This document shows, one piece after another, positions 1-8,285 of a DNA stretch of 47,490 bases. Position 1 is the stretch's first letter. Each line of letters starts with the position of its first letter. A program made the translations under genes and the position numbers. The stretch comes from Chromatiaceae bacterium (GTDB lineage Bacteria > Pseudomonadota > Gammaproteobacteria > Chromatiales > Chromatiaceae), in NCBI GenBank assembly GCA_024235315.1, contig JACKMP010000011.1:1-47490 (forward strand). Direction: 5' to 3'. Below the pieces are notes generated by a model that had not been told where the DNA came from, did no database searches, and worked only from the letters and a program-made list of their open reading frames with translations.

Positions 1-137
1 CAAAAAACACGCGCCGCCGCGCTTTCAGGACCAATCCACGCCATCCAACGTGCCCGGCCTCCATTGCACCGTTAACGCGGCAGTCCGGCGTACAATCCCC
101 GCGCACAAACAACAAGCCCTGGGAGGACGTTGCCCCG

Positions 138-1133
138 ATGCGTCTGATCGAGATCGTGGCCGATGCCGGTCATACAGACACCCTGTCCAGTATCGCGGAC
201 CAGAACGAGATCACGGATTACTGGTGGGGCGCGGCTGCAGATGACGGGCGCCGTTCGTTCCGTATGCTGGTCAACGATCATGCGCGCCAGCCGGTCATGG
301 ATGCGCTGCAGAGTCTGTTCGCCGGGTCGGAAAATGTGCGCATTGTCGTGCTGCCGGTCGATACCCATCTGCCCCGCGAGGCCGAGGATGACAGCCACGC
401 AGCCAGGGCAACACGCGAGGAGTTGTACGCGCAGATCGAAAAGGGTGCGCGCATCGACAGCAACTTCCTGCTGCTGACCTTTCTGTCGACCGTGGTGGCG
501 GCGATCGGGCTGATCGAGGACAACGTCGCGGTGGTGGTTGGCGCGATGGTGATCGCGCCGTTGCTCGGGCCGAACATCGCGCTGGCCTTCGGCTCGTCAC
601 TGGGTGACGGCAACCTGGTCTGGAAGGCACTGCGGGCGGCGCTGACCGGGCTCGGCCTGGCCTTTGGGCTGTCGCTGGCGATCGGGCTGCTGTGGCCGGT
701 GGATATCGCGCGCGGCCAGATGCTGATCGCCAGCAGCGAGATCCTTGCACGCACCGACGTCGGCCTGGATGGCGTGGTCCTTGCGCTCGCCTCGGGCGCG
801 GCAGCTGTGCTGTCGTTGACGACCGGCCTGCCGTCGGCCCTGGTCGGGGTGATGGTCGCGGTGGCGCTGCTGCCGCCGACGGCGACCATGGGCATGCTGT
901 TCGGCGCCGGTCAGCCGGAACTCGCCATCGGTGCCGGTCTGCTGCTCGCGGTCAACGTGGTGTGTGTGATCGTCGCCGCCAGGCTGGTGTTCATGGCCAA
1001 GGGGGTCAAGCCGCGCACCTGGTACGAGCGGAGCAAGGCACGTCAGTCGACGCTGATCTACGGTCTGACCTGGCTGGTGCTGCTGGCCGTCCTGCTGGCG
1101 ATTGTCTACGCCCGTCACCGGGTATTCCGCTGA
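138..1133 (+). CDS. DUF389 (TIGR00341-like) membrane protein
   Basis: A 331-residue protein with a soluble N-terminal part of about 105 residues followed by a membrane domain of about six hydrophobic segments. The core carrying DSNFLLLTFLSTVVAAIGL and then GAMVIAPLLGPN is the signature of the DUF389 family. The family is found widely in bacteria and its function is not established; a transport role is only a guess. The ATG at 138 is preceded by GGGAGG about 11 bases upstream, a slightly long but usable spacing. It stands alone, 50 bases before trhP on the same strand. Family assignment is secure; function is unknown. Confidence 0.85.
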   Translation: MRLIEIVADAGHTDTLSSIADQNEITDYWWGAAADDGRRSFRMLVNDHARQPVMDALQSLFAGSENVRIVVLPVDTHLPREAEDDSHAARATREELYAQIEKGARIDSNFLLLTFLSTVVAAIGLIEDNVAVVVGAMVIAPLLGPNIALAFGSSLGDGNLVWKALRAALTGLGLAFGLSLAIGLLWPVDIARGQMLIASSEILARTDVGLDGVVLALASGAAAVLSLTTGLPSALVGVMVAVALLPPTATMGMLFGAGQPELAIGAGLLLAVNVVCVIVAARLVFMAKGVKPRTWYERSKARQSTLIYGLTWLVLLAVLLAIVYARHRVFR

Positions 1134-1183
1134 GTGATCTGCGCCATAATCCAGGCAGACACCACTGTGCCGTCGATGCCCCG

Positions 1184-2482
1184 ATGAAGACGCCTGAACT
1201 ACTCGCCCCCGCAGGTACCCTGCGCAACATGCGATACGCCTTCGCCTACGGTGCGGATGCGGTGTATGCCGGCATGCCGCGCTACAGCCTGCGCGTGCGC
1301 AACAACGATTTTCTCGAAGAGAACCTGCGCACCGGGATCACTGAGGCACACCGTCTCGGGCGGCAATTCTTCGTCGCCACCAACGTGATGCCGCACGGTG
1401 CCAAGCTCAGGACCTTTCTCGACGATATCGCGCCGGTGGTGGCGATGCATCCGGATGCGCTGATCATGGCCGACCCTGGCCTGATCATGCTGGTGCGCGA
1501 GCGCTGGCCGGACCTGCCGATCCACCTCTCGGTGCAGGCCAACACGGTGAATGCAGCCGGGGTGAAATTCTGGCAGTCGGTGGGCCTGACCCGCGTGATC
1601 CTGTCGCGTGAGCTGTCGCTGGACGAGGTTGCGGAGATCCGCCAGGCCTGCCCGGACATGCAGATCGAGGTGTTCGTACACGGTGCATTGTGCATCGCCT
1701 ACTCGGGGCGCTGCCTGTTGTCCGGCTATTTCAATCACCGCGACGCCAACCAGGGGACCTGCACCAACTCGTGCCGCTGGGACTACAAGATCGCGCGTGA
1801 GGATCTCGATGCGGTGGCCGAGGTCCCTGTCTCGCAGATCCAGCGCCACCCGAAGGCCGACGAGGTGTATTACCTGGAAGAACGCGAGCGCCCGGGCGAG
1901 TTCATGCCGATCTTCGAGGATGAGCACGGCACCTACATCATGAACTCACGCGATCTGCGTGCGGTCGAGCATGTGCACCGGCTGGTCGAGATCGGCGTCG
2001 ACTGCCTGAAGATCGAGGGTCGCACCAAGTCGCATTACTACACCGCCCGCACCACTCAGGTATACCGGCGCGCGATCGACGACGCGGTGGGGGGGCGGGC
2101 TTTCGATCCGGCCTTGCTGGCGGAACTCGAACACCTGGCGAACCGGGGCTACACCGATGGTTTCTTCCAGCGTCACGAGAGCCAGGAGATGCAGAGCTAC
2201 CGCCAGGCCTCGTCGAACAGCACGCGTTCGCAATTTGTCGCCGAGGTGAAGGGTGTCGATCCGGCGAGTGGGTTGTCGAACCTGTCGGTGAAAAACAAGT
2301 TCCGGGTCGGTGATGAGATGGAACTGGTATCGCCGCAAGGCAACCGCCGCTTCCGTCTGGAGACGATGCTCGACAAGGACGGCAATCCACTGGAAGAGGC
2401 GCCCGGTGGCGGCTGGGAGGTACGGGCCAGGTTGCCTGAAGGCGTCGACGAGATGACGCTGCTGACCCGGCTTCTGGTGTGA
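1184..2482 (+). CDS. trhP: tRNA U34 hydroxylase TrhP (YegQ), peptidase U32 family
   Basis: A 432-residue protein of the U32 peptidase family, YegQ/TrhP branch. In E. coli TrhP works in prephenate-dependent hydroxylation of uridine 34 to 5-hydroxyuridine, the first step to the cmo5U/mcmo5U wobble bases. The start MKTPELLAPAGTLRNMRYAF is the classical U32 N terminus, which fixes the ATG at 1184; the open frame extends upstream only because it overlaps the DUF389 gene in another frame. Four cysteines (C170, C177, C193, C197) sit in the conserved block HGALC, SGRC, GTCTNSC and are probably metal or Fe-S ligands. Length is close to the E. coli protein. The assignment rests on motifs and overall similarity. 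Confidence 0.9.
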   Translation: MKTPELLAPAGTLRNMRYAFAYGADAVYAGMPRYSLRVRNNDFLEENLRTGITEAHRLGRQFFVATNVMPHGAKLRTFLDDIAPVVAMHPDALIMADPGLIMLVRERWPDLPIHLSVQANTVNAAGVKFWQSVGLTRVILSRELSLDEVAEIRQACPDMQIEVFVHGALCIAYSGRCLLSGYFNHRDANQGTCTNSCRWDYKIAREDLDAVAEVPVSQIQRHPKADEVYYLEERERPGEFMPIFEDEHGTYIMNSRDLRAVEHVHRLVEIGVDCLKIEGRTKSHYYTARTTQVYRRAIDDAVGGRAFDPALLAELEHLANRGYTDGFFQRHESQEMQSYRQASSNSTRSQFVAEVKGVDPASGLSNLSVKNKFRVGDEMELVSPQGNRRFRLETMLDKDGNPLEEAPGGGWEVRARLPEGVDEMTLLTRLLV

Positions 2483-2498
2483 CGCCGCTGTCCGGGTT

Positions 2499-3536
2499 TC
2501 AGGCGTCCGGCCGGCCGCCCCGGCCCCGGTCGGCGGTCATGCGTGAGAAGGCCTCGCGCACGGCATCGCTCTGATCCGGCGAGCGCAGGGCGCCGCGCAA
2601 CCTGTCCGACATCGCCGGCAGGCTCAACAGGTCGCGGATGCAGTGTTCGAACGCCGCCTGCCCGTGGTCGTTTCTGGCCAGCTGCTGCAGGAAGCTGTGC
2701 AGCAAACCGTCCTCACCGAGACTTTCCCAGGCGCGTCCCCCGATGGCGGCAAGGATCTCGATGTTGCTGCCAATCGGGTGTGTGAGCACCTCCCGGAGCA
2801 CCGCGACCAGGGCAGTGCGGTCGGCGCTGCGGGACAGGCCGCGAATCAGGGCTGCAACCACCCGGATGTCGGTCTGCCCCCTGTGCAGCGCCAGCCGCAG
2901 ACGCGCATGGAGTGCGTCGGCGAGGGGGCCATGCACTGGACGGCTCTCGAGGCAGTGGCAGAGAGCGAGCAGCGGCTCGTCGGGCAGTGCGGCGATGGCA
3001 TCCGGCAAAGGTCCGTCGACGTGTCGACAGGCCACATCGGCAATCCCCTGGTAGCCGACGAAACCCCACTGATCCCATCCCAGTGCACCGCGGAAATATT
3101 CGAGCGCATGTGCGTAGTGGCGCGAAGGCGCCAGGCCGAGATCGGCGCTGAGCAGGGCATGCAGGAGCGCCATGCGGTCCTGACGCGGGGTGAACGCGCA
3201 CGGGTTGTCCTGCAGAAACGCCTGCGGATCGGCACCCTGCCTGCATGCCTGCACCGATTCGAGCAGGCGTTGCAGCAGGTAGTCGCGTTCTGCCTGCACC
3301 AGCAGACCCTGTTCGTCCAACGACAGGCGCAGAAACCAGATCAGCGGATCCTGGGGATTGTCGGCGGTGGTCTGAACCAAGGCGAACCATGCCTTGTGCT
3401 GCATCGGCAGCGGGTACGGCAGGACCGCCTGTTCGAACGCGACGAAGTCGGTGCGCGCGATGGCGCCGACCCGACGCCCGACGTCGTAGGCCGCCACGGT
3501 CGCGCCGGTCTGTTCGAGAAATTCGGTCAGCAGCAT
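2499..3536 (-). CDS. DUF3549 family protein
   Basis: A 345-residue protein starting MLLTEFLEQTGATVAAYDVGRR, typical of the DUF3549 family of gammaproteobacteria. No enzyme motif or membrane segment is visible; the sequence is rich in helical, leucine-rich stretches. The frame stays open upstream to 3764, but that part lies antiparallel to ycgN coding sequence and does not resemble the family, so the ATG at 3536 is preferred. It follows ycgN by 25 bases on the same strand, so the two are probably cotranscribed. Function is unknown. Confidence 0.8.
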   Translation of the reverse strand: MLLTEFLEQTGATVAAYDVGRRVGAIARTDFVAFEQAVLPYPLPMQHKAWFALVQTTADNPQDPLIWFLRLSLDEQGLLVQAERDYLLQRLLESVQACRQGADPQAFLQDNPCAFTPRQDRMALLHALLSADLGLAPSRHYAHALEYFRGALGWDQWGFVGYQGIADVACRHVDGPLPDAIAALPDEPLLALCHCLESRPVHGPLADALHARLRLALHRGQTDIRVVAALIRGLSRSADRTALVAVLREVLTHPIGSNIEILAAIGGRAWESLGEDGLLHSFLQQLARNDHGQAAFEHCIRDLLSLPAMSDRLRGALRSPDQSDAVREAFSRMTADRGRGGRPDA

Positions 3537-3561
3537 GTTCGGCAGTTTGGCGGGTCGTCCG

Positions 3562-4005
3562 TCATTCGACCCAGTCGACGAGGTGTTGCTCCAGCGCGTC
3601 GGCGTCGTCTTCGCAGATCGTTCGCCCGCACACCCTCTGGCCGGCGCGCAGCACCGACTGCGGGTCGCCGGATACCAAGGGGTGCCAGCCGGGCAGGTCG
3701 CGGCCTTCGGCCAGCAGACGATAGGCGCAGGTCCTGGGCAGCCAATACGGATCCTCGAGCACACTCGGTGTAATGGTCACGCAGTCGGGCACGCGTGCCG
3801 AGCGGTTCGGGTAGTCGGTGCAGCGCCCGGATTCGGTATCCAGCAGCCGGCAATGCACGTTGGTGAAATAGATTTCGCGGGTGTCTTCGTCTTCGAGGCG
3901 GTAGAGGCAGCACTTGGCACAGCCATCGCATAAAGACTCCCACTCGTCGCGATCCAGTTCGCCGAGCTTTTTTCGCCGCCAAAAAGGGTTCATCCGGGTT
4001 GACAT
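3562..4005 (-). CDS. ycgN: YcgN-like cysteine cluster protein (UPF0260)
   Basis: A 147-residue protein matching the YcgN/UPF0260 family. It carries the N-terminal cysteine cluster CDGCAKCCLYRLEDEDT, plus later cysteines in HCRLLDTESGRCTDYPNR, PRTCAYRLL and VCGRTICEDD. The CxxCxxCC pattern (YkgJ/YcgN-type) is thought to bind zinc or an iron-sulfur cluster; the role is not known. Family length is about 150 residues, so this is complete. It is the first gene of a probable two-gene unit with the DUF3549 gene, behind an AT-rich upstream region that carries a plausible promoter. Confidence 0.88.
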   Translation of the reverse strand: MSTRMNPFWRRKKLGELDRDEWESLCDGCAKCCLYRLEDEDTREIYFTNVHCRLLDTESGRCTDYPNRSARVPDCVTITPSVLEDPYWLPRTCAYRLLAEGRDLPGWHPLVSGDPQSVLRAGQRVCGRTICEDDADALEQHLVDWVE

Positions 4006-4135
4006 TGAGGAATCTTCTTGTATCCGCGAACTAAATTAGAAACTGTTTATGCACAGGTGCCGCCGGACGGGCATTTCGTTCTGCAGTTGCCACCGGTTTG
4101 CCATGCGCTACTTGATAAAGGCATTGTAAGTATTT

Positions 4136-4165
4136 GTTATAAAAAGAAAAACAACAATTTGGTAA
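4136..4165 (-). promoter_or_regulatory. Possible sigma-70 promoter of ycgN
   Basis: On the minus strand TTACCA (4160-4165) and TATAAC (4136-4141) are separated by 18 bases, giving 4/6 and 5/6 matches to the -35 and -10 consensus. They sit in an unusually AT-rich patch (about 4100-4180) of an otherwise GC-rich region, some 130 bases before the ycgN start. Position and composition support a promoter; there is no direct proof. Confidence 0.4.
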
Positions 4166-4276
4166 CTTTTTGGTCAATCTGATGTCCGGTACGCCAGCAT
4201 GCGGGCTCGGGCCCATTGTGTTCATGTTTTACACAAAGTTTTCCACAGGCAATGTGGAAAAAACCGATCGCCTGTC

Positions 4277-4612
4277 CTAGTGGCTGGCACGCGTGTCGCC
4301 GGTCAGCAGGCGGTCTATCGCGTCGACAATGACAATGATGCGCTCGGTCCGTACATCATCCTGCTGACGGTAGATCTCCTCAGCCATCGGTCGGATCGCG
4401 CAGGTCGTTGGCAACGGGCGGCGTTCGTCCAGCAGCGCGTCCAGTCCCGGCAGCAGTATCCATTGCAGCCATTGGTCGAGACTCAGGGTGTCGCAAGCGA
4501 AAGGTTGCGTGCTGCGCAGCGCCTCCGGTGACGGCGGTGCATCGTCCCATCGCCCCTGGATGCGCAGCTCCGCCTCCAGCGACCTCAGCAGGACGGTCAG
4601 TTCATCGTGCAC
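4277..4612 (-). CDS. yqcC: YqcC family protein (DUF446)
   Basis: A 111-residue protein with the YqcC/DUF446 hallmarks: a PPSPEALRSTQPFACDTLS segment, LDQWLQWILLPGLDALL, and LPTTCAIRPMAEE. YqcC proteins are small helical bundle proteins, often next to truC in enterobacteria; the function is unknown. The best start is GTG at 4612 (VHDELTVLLRSLEAELR), which gives the usual family length near 110. The open frame extends further upstream, but that part overlaps the divergent xerD gene. It is divergent from xerD, with 82 bases between the starts. Confidence 0.82.
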   Translation of the reverse strand: MHDELTVLLRSLEAELRIQGRWDDAPPSPEALRSTQPFACDTLSLDQWLQWILLPGLDALLDERRPLPTTCAIRPMAEEIYRQQDDVRTERIIVIVDAIDRLLTGDTRASH

Positions 4613-4694
4613 GCTGGCTCCGGGATTGCCAAACTCCGAGGTATCCTTGCACGCACATCCGGTGAATTCCAGTGCCAGGAGCCCCGCCCGCAGC

Positions 4695-5645
4695 GTGATC
4701 CGAAAGAAGACCTCAAACGACACGCCCGGCTCGGCGGCTGCACCGCTGGCCGACGGCGATGCCCAGCTCGTCGAACGGTTCGCGGACGCGGTGTGGATGG
4801 AGCGCGGCCTGTCCAGAAACACTCTCGATTCGTACCAATCGGACCTGAGGCATTGTGCCCGCTGGTTGTACCGGTCCGATGGATCAAGCCTGTCGCGAGT
4901 GCGCCGCGATCAGTTGCTGGGCTATCTCGCGGCCACGGTCGATGCCGGCATGAGACCTCGCACCAGCGCGAGACGACTTTCGACACTGCGCCAGTTCTTT
5001 CAGTGGGCGCTGCGTGAAAAGCTGATCGCCTCCGATCCGACTGCCCAGATCGAGGCCCCACGTCTCGGCCGCCCGCTGCCCAAGTCGCTCAGCGAGGCCG
5101 AGGTCGAGGCACTGCTGGAGGCGCCGAACCTGGCCACCGCGGAGGGGATGCGCGACCGCGCGATGCTGGAAGTGCTGTACGCGAGCGGCCTGAGGGTATC
5201 CGAGCTGGTCAACCTGCTACCCGAACAGCTCAGCCTGTCGCAGGGGCTGGTGAGGGTCGTGGGGAAAGGTGGCAAGGAGCGTCTGGTGCCGCTGGGTGAC
5301 GAGGCGGTCGGGTGGGTCGCCCGATTTATCGACGGTGCACGCCGCGAACTGCTCGGCGGCAGGCCCTGTGATGCGCTGTTCCCGACCCGCCGGCGGACGG
5401 CTATGACCCGGCAGGCGTTCTGGTACCGGATCAAGAAGCACGCGGCCCGCGCGGGCATCCGGCAGTCACTGTCGCCACATACCCTGCGGCACGCCTTCGC
5501 GACCCATCTGGTCAATCACGGCGCCGACCTGCGGGTGGTGCAACTGCTGCTGGGCCACAGTTCGCTGTCGACCACGCAGATCTACACCCACGTGGCCCGC
5601 GAGCGCCTGCAGGCGCTGCATGCGAAACACCATCCCCGTGGCTGA
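4695..5645 (+). CDS. xerD: Site-specific tyrosine recombinase XerD
   Basis: A 316-residue tyrosine recombinase. It has an N-terminal core-binding SAM-like domain (about 20-110) and a C-terminal catalytic domain with the complete R-K-H-R-H/Y set: R167 in ASGLRVSEL, K191 in GKGGKERLVPLG, H262 and R265 in PHTLRHAFATH, H288 in LLGHSSLSTT, and Y297 in IYTHVARERL. The ending ERLQALHAKHHPRG is typical of XerD, which with XerC resolves chromosome dimers at dif under FtsK control. The GTG at 4695, with AGGAG about 13 bases upstream, is the best start I see; the first internal ATG (4797) would delete part of the DNA-binding domain. Nearby dsbC is a common xerD neighbour, which argues against a mobile integrase. 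Confidence 0.93.
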   Translation: MIRKKTSNDTPGSAAAPLADGDAQLVERFADAVWMERGLSRNTLDSYQSDLRHCARWLYRSDGSSLSRVRRDQLLGYLAATVDAGMRPRTSARRLSTLRQFFQWALREKLIASDPTAQIEAPRLGRPLPKSLSEAEVEALLEAPNLATAEGMRDRAMLEVLYASGLRVSELVNLLPEQLSLSQGLVRVVGKGGKERLVPLGDEAVGWVARFIDGARRELLGGRPCDALFPTRRRTAMTRQAFWYRIKKHAARAGIRQSLSPHTLRHAFATHLVNHGADLRVVQLLLGHSSLSTTQIYTHVARERLQALHAKHHPRG

Positions 5646-5761
5646 GTCCGGCCGGGGGCACCAGGGCCGCGGCAGAGGCGTGTTCTTTTCCCGATCGGGA
5701 GGCGAATCAGGGGCGGTGCAATGTGGTAGCCTTTGCGGCGGTTTTATCGCGGAGTCGAGTC

Positions 5762-6244
5762 ATGCCCTCGTTCGATGTCGTATCCGAAGTGGATCTGCAG
5801 GAAGTGCGCAACGCCGCCGACCAGGCGAATCGCGAAGTCGGTACGCGTTTCGATTTCAAGGGCAGTGATGCCAATTTCAGCCTCGAAGGCAATGTCGTCA
5901 CACTGCATGCACAGAACGAGTTCCAGCTCGAACAGATGATGGACATCCTGCAGCTGAAACTGGTCAAACGATCAGTCGATATCGGTTGCCTGGACATCGC
6001 CAAGGCGGAAACCGCCAACAACCGCGCGCGCCAGGCGGTGACCATCCGCCAGGGGATAGACACCGATACCGCGCGCAAGATCGTCAAGGACATCAAGGGT
6101 GCCAAGATCAAGGTCCAGGCGCAGATCCAGGGCGAGCAGGTACGGGTCACCGGCAAGAGCCGCGACGACCTGCAGAACGTGATCGCCATGCTGCGCAAGG
6201 CGGACTTCGGTCTGCCGCTGCAGTACATCAATTTCCGGGACTAG
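5762..6244 (+). CDS. yajQ: YajQ family nucleotide-binding protein
   Basis: A 160-residue protein identical in plan to YajQ: MPSFDVVSEVDLQEVRNA, then FDFKGSDANF, KRSVDIGCLDI, GIDTDTARKIVKDIK, KIKVQAQIQGEQVRVTGKSR and LQYINFRD at the end. The family has two ferredoxin-like domains and binds nucleic acids or nucleotides; in Xanthomonas and Pseudomonas members it has been described as a cyclic di-GMP effector. The ATG at 5762 gives the exact family length. It ends 10 bases before dsbC, so cotranscription is likely. Confidence 0.95.
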   Translation: MPSFDVVSEVDLQEVRNAADQANREVGTRFDFKGSDANFSLEGNVVTLHAQNEFQLEQMMDILQLKLVKRSVDIGCLDIAKAETANNRARQAVTIRQGIDTDTARKIVKDIKGAKIKVQAQIQGEQVRVTGKSRDDLQNVIAMLRKADFGLPLQYINFRD

Positions 6245-6254
6245 TTGTTCAGCC

Positions 6255-6989
6255 ATGAAAAAAGCCGTTTTCGCCCTGTGTGTCCTTCTTCTTGCCGCGT
6301 CTTCCCAGGCGCAGGTGGATCAGGCCACCGAACAGCAGATCCGCAACTCGCTAAGCGTGCTTCTTCCCGGGCTGCAGCCGGACGAGATCCGCAGCACGCC
6401 CATCACCAATCTGTATGAGGTGACCTTCGGTACGCGCCTGGTCTACCTCACCTCGGACGGACGCTACCTGATCCAGGGCAAGCTGATCGACCTGGAGACG
6501 CGCGCCGAGATCACCGAGGCGCGCCTGGGTGAACTGAAAGTCGCTGCGCTGGACAAGATCGACGAGAGTCAGATGGTGATCTACGGTCCCGACGATGCGA
6601 AGTACCAGATCACGGTGTTTACCGATATCGACTGCGGTTACTGCCGTAAGCTGCATTCGGAGATGGAACAGTACAACGCGCAGGGTATCCGCATCCGCTA
6701 CCTGTTCTATCCACGTTCTGGAATCCCCAGCGCGTCCTATGACAAGGCGGTATCGGTATGGTGCGCCGATGATCGCAAGGCGGCGATGAATCGCGCCAAG
6801 GCGGGCGGCGAAGTCCCGGCGAAGACCTGCGACAACCCGGTGGCGGAACAGTATGCGCTGGGCCAGACGATGCGTATCCAGGGCACCCCGGCGTTGATCC
6901 TCGAAGACGGCGAGATCCTGCCCGGCTATGTGCCGGCGGACAAGTTGCGCAGGGCGCTCGATCAGCGCAGCGCGCGCTCAGGCGGCTGA
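6255..6989 (+). CDS. dsbC: Thiol:disulfide interchange protein DsbC
   Basis: A 244-residue periplasmic disulfide isomerase. A cleavable signal peptide (MKKAVFALCVLLLAASSQA) is followed by the N-terminal dimerisation domain (about 25-85) and a thioredoxin-fold domain with the active site C127-G-Y-C130 in FTDIDCGYCRKLHSEM. The cis-proline loop GTPALIL and the second, structural cysteine pair (VWCAD and KTCDNP) are present as in DsbC. It corrects non-native disulfides and is kept reduced by DsbD. It lies close behind yajQ and xerD on the same strand. Confidence 0.93.
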   Translation: MKKAVFALCVLLLAASSQAQVDQATEQQIRNSLSVLLPGLQPDEIRSTPITNLYEVTFGTRLVYLTSDGRYLIQGKLIDLETRAEITEARLGELKVAALDKIDESQMVIYGPDDAKYQITVFTDIDCGYCRKLHSEMEQYNAQGIRIRYLFYPRSGIPSASYDKAVSVWCADDRKAAMNRAKAGGEVPAKTCDNPVAEQYALGQTMRIQGTPALILEDGEILPGYVPADKLRRALDQRSARSGG

Positions 6990-7044
6990 AGGCCGATCTC
7001 CGGGACACTGGACTGAACAGTCATAACGGTCGTTGAAGCGGTAG

Positions 7045-7803
7045 ATGTCGGTACACGCGATCAGCCTGGCCACCAGGTCCCACAAGGGCCTGGTGCGCAG
7101 CAGCAATCAGGACTGGCTGCAGGTGGAGCCCGATCTTGGTGTGGTGGCCCTTGCTGACGGCATGGGTGGCCATCGTGCCGGCGAGGTGGCCAGCCGCCTC
7201 GCGGTCGAGGCGGCGCTCGCCGACCTGCTGCCTTCGCAGCACGAGCTGAGCGCGGACGATACCGAAAGCCTGTTGCGGGTGGGGCATGCGGTCGAGGTGG
7301 CGAACCACGCCTTGCTCGACGAGTCCACGGAACACCCGGAGTTGCAGGGCATGGGCACCACCATGGTGCTCGCGATGTTCCGCGAAAGCCGTATCTACTA
7401 TGCCCATGTCGGCGATTCCCGGCTGTACCGGGTACGCTACGGTCGTATCCGGCGCCTGACGCGTGATCATTCGCTGATTCAGCGCATGATCGACGAGGGG
7501 ATATTCCTCAATCGCACCGAGGCCCGCGTGGCCGGGATCCGTGACAATGTGCTTACCCGCAGCCTGGGCATGCAGCGTCAGACCGAGGTCGATGTGGGGG
7601 ACGCCTTGCTCGAAGTCGGCGATACCTACCTGTTGTGCAGCGATGGCCTGCACGGTGCGGTCTCGGACAGTGAGATCGCGCGCATCCTGCGCGACCCCAA
7701 GGGTGACCTCGAGTCACAGGTGCAGACACTGGTCGATGCGGCGCTTGCCGCCGGCGGTCAGGACAACATCAGTGCGATACTGGCCAGGCCGCTGCTGCGC
7801 TGA
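7045..7803 (+). CDS. PP2C-family protein serine/threonine phosphatase
   Basis: A 252-residue Stp1/PP2C-type phosphatase with all metal-binding motifs: D in SNQDW, ALADGMGGHRAGEVAS, GMGTTMV, YYAHVGDSRLYR, LLCSDGLHGAVSD and GGQDNISAIL. These place the two Mn/Mg ions used to hydrolyse phosphoserine/threonine. There is no signal peptide or membrane segment, so it is cytosolic. Such phosphatases are often paired with a Hanks-type kinase or an FHA protein, but no partner is visible nearby. The ATG at 7045 gives a full-length family protein. Confidence 0.9.
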   Translation: MSVHAISLATRSHKGLVRSSNQDWLQVEPDLGVVALADGMGGHRAGEVASRLAVEAALADLLPSQHELSADDTESLLRVGHAVEVANHALLDESTEHPELQGMGTTMVLAMFRESRIYYAHVGDSRLYRVRYGRIRRLTRDHSLIQRMIDEGIFLNRTEARVAGIRDNVLTRSLGMQRQTEVDVGDALLEVGDTYLLCSDGLHGAVSDSEIARILRDPKGDLESQVQTLVDAALAAGGQDNISAILARPLLR

Positions 7804-7869
7804 AATCTCGCCGCCGGGCCGTCTCGGCGAATCCATGCAGGCAGATCGGCCTGCCAGCCATAGCCGTTT

Positions 7870-7913
7870 CCCTCACCCCGACCCTCTCCCGCCTGCGGAA
7901 GAGGGGGATGAGG
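7870..7913. repeat. CCCTCACCCC-type dispersed palindromic repeat, copy 1
   Basis: Intergenic GC-rich repeat between the convergent phosphatase and fdxA genes. Its first 21 bases (7870-7890) are identical to 31278-31298, and both copies continue into a G-rich complement (GAGGGGG) that can fold back on the CCCTC stretch. Repeats beginning CCCTCACCCC are common in GC-rich proteobacteria as dispersed palindromic elements. It may also act as a bidirectional transcription barrier, though no T-run is present. Confidence 0.6.
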
Positions 7914-7934
7914 ATACGCGTCGCGCGATTCACG

Positions 7935-8258
7935 TTAACGTTCCAGAAGTTTGAGCTTGTCCGGCTTGCCGTCCCACTCGGCGGCGTCGGGCGGTGCGGG
8001 CTTGCGCTGCGTGATCACCGGCCAACCGGCGCAGAGCTCTGCATTCAGTGCGATGAAGTGCTGCTGTGTCTGGGGCACGTCGTCTTCGGCGAAGATCGCA
8101 CCCGCCGGGCATTCCGGTTCACACAGGGCGCAGTCGATGCACTCGTCGGGGTCGATGGCGAGAAAGTTCGGTCCTTCGTGAAAGCAGTCGACCGGACATA
8201 CCTCGACGCAGTCGGTGTATTTGCACTTGATACAGTTCTCGGTGACGACGTAGGTCAT
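7935..8258 (-). CDS. fdxA: 7Fe ferredoxin FdxA
   Basis: A 107-residue ferredoxin of the Azotobacter type (one [3Fe-4S] and one [4Fe-4S] cluster). Cysteines at C9, C12, C17, C21 and C25 (NCIKCKYTDCVEVCPVDC) and C40, C43, C46, C50 (ECIDCALCEPECP) follow the family arrangement. The long C-terminal tail after residue 60 is characteristic of FdxA. It is a cytosolic low-potential electron carrier whose partner is generally unclear. It lies 27 bases downstream of mutS on the same strand, an arrangement also seen in pseudomonads. Confidence 0.95.
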   Translation of the reverse strand: MTYVVTENCIKCKYTDCVEVCPVDCFHEGPNFLAIDPDECIDCALCEPECPAGAIFAEDDVPQTQQHFIALNAELCAGWPVITQRKPAPPDAAEWDGKPDKLKLLER

Positions 8259-8285
8259 GGATGCTACCTCAGCGCTTGGCCCTGA

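Noticed and set aside
692..1183. Upstream extension of the trhP reading frame
   Set aside because: It lies over the DUF389 gene in another frame and resembles no protein; the U32 family starts at MKTPELLAPAG (1184).
4031..4225. 64-codon minus-strand ORF in the AT-rich gap upstream of ycgN
   Set aside because: No family resemblance, no ribosome binding site, and it covers the likely ycgN promoter.
4695..5645. XerD as a mobile-element integrase
   Set aside because: Full XerD C terminus and the housekeeping context yajQ-dsbC; no cargo genes or attachment repeats.
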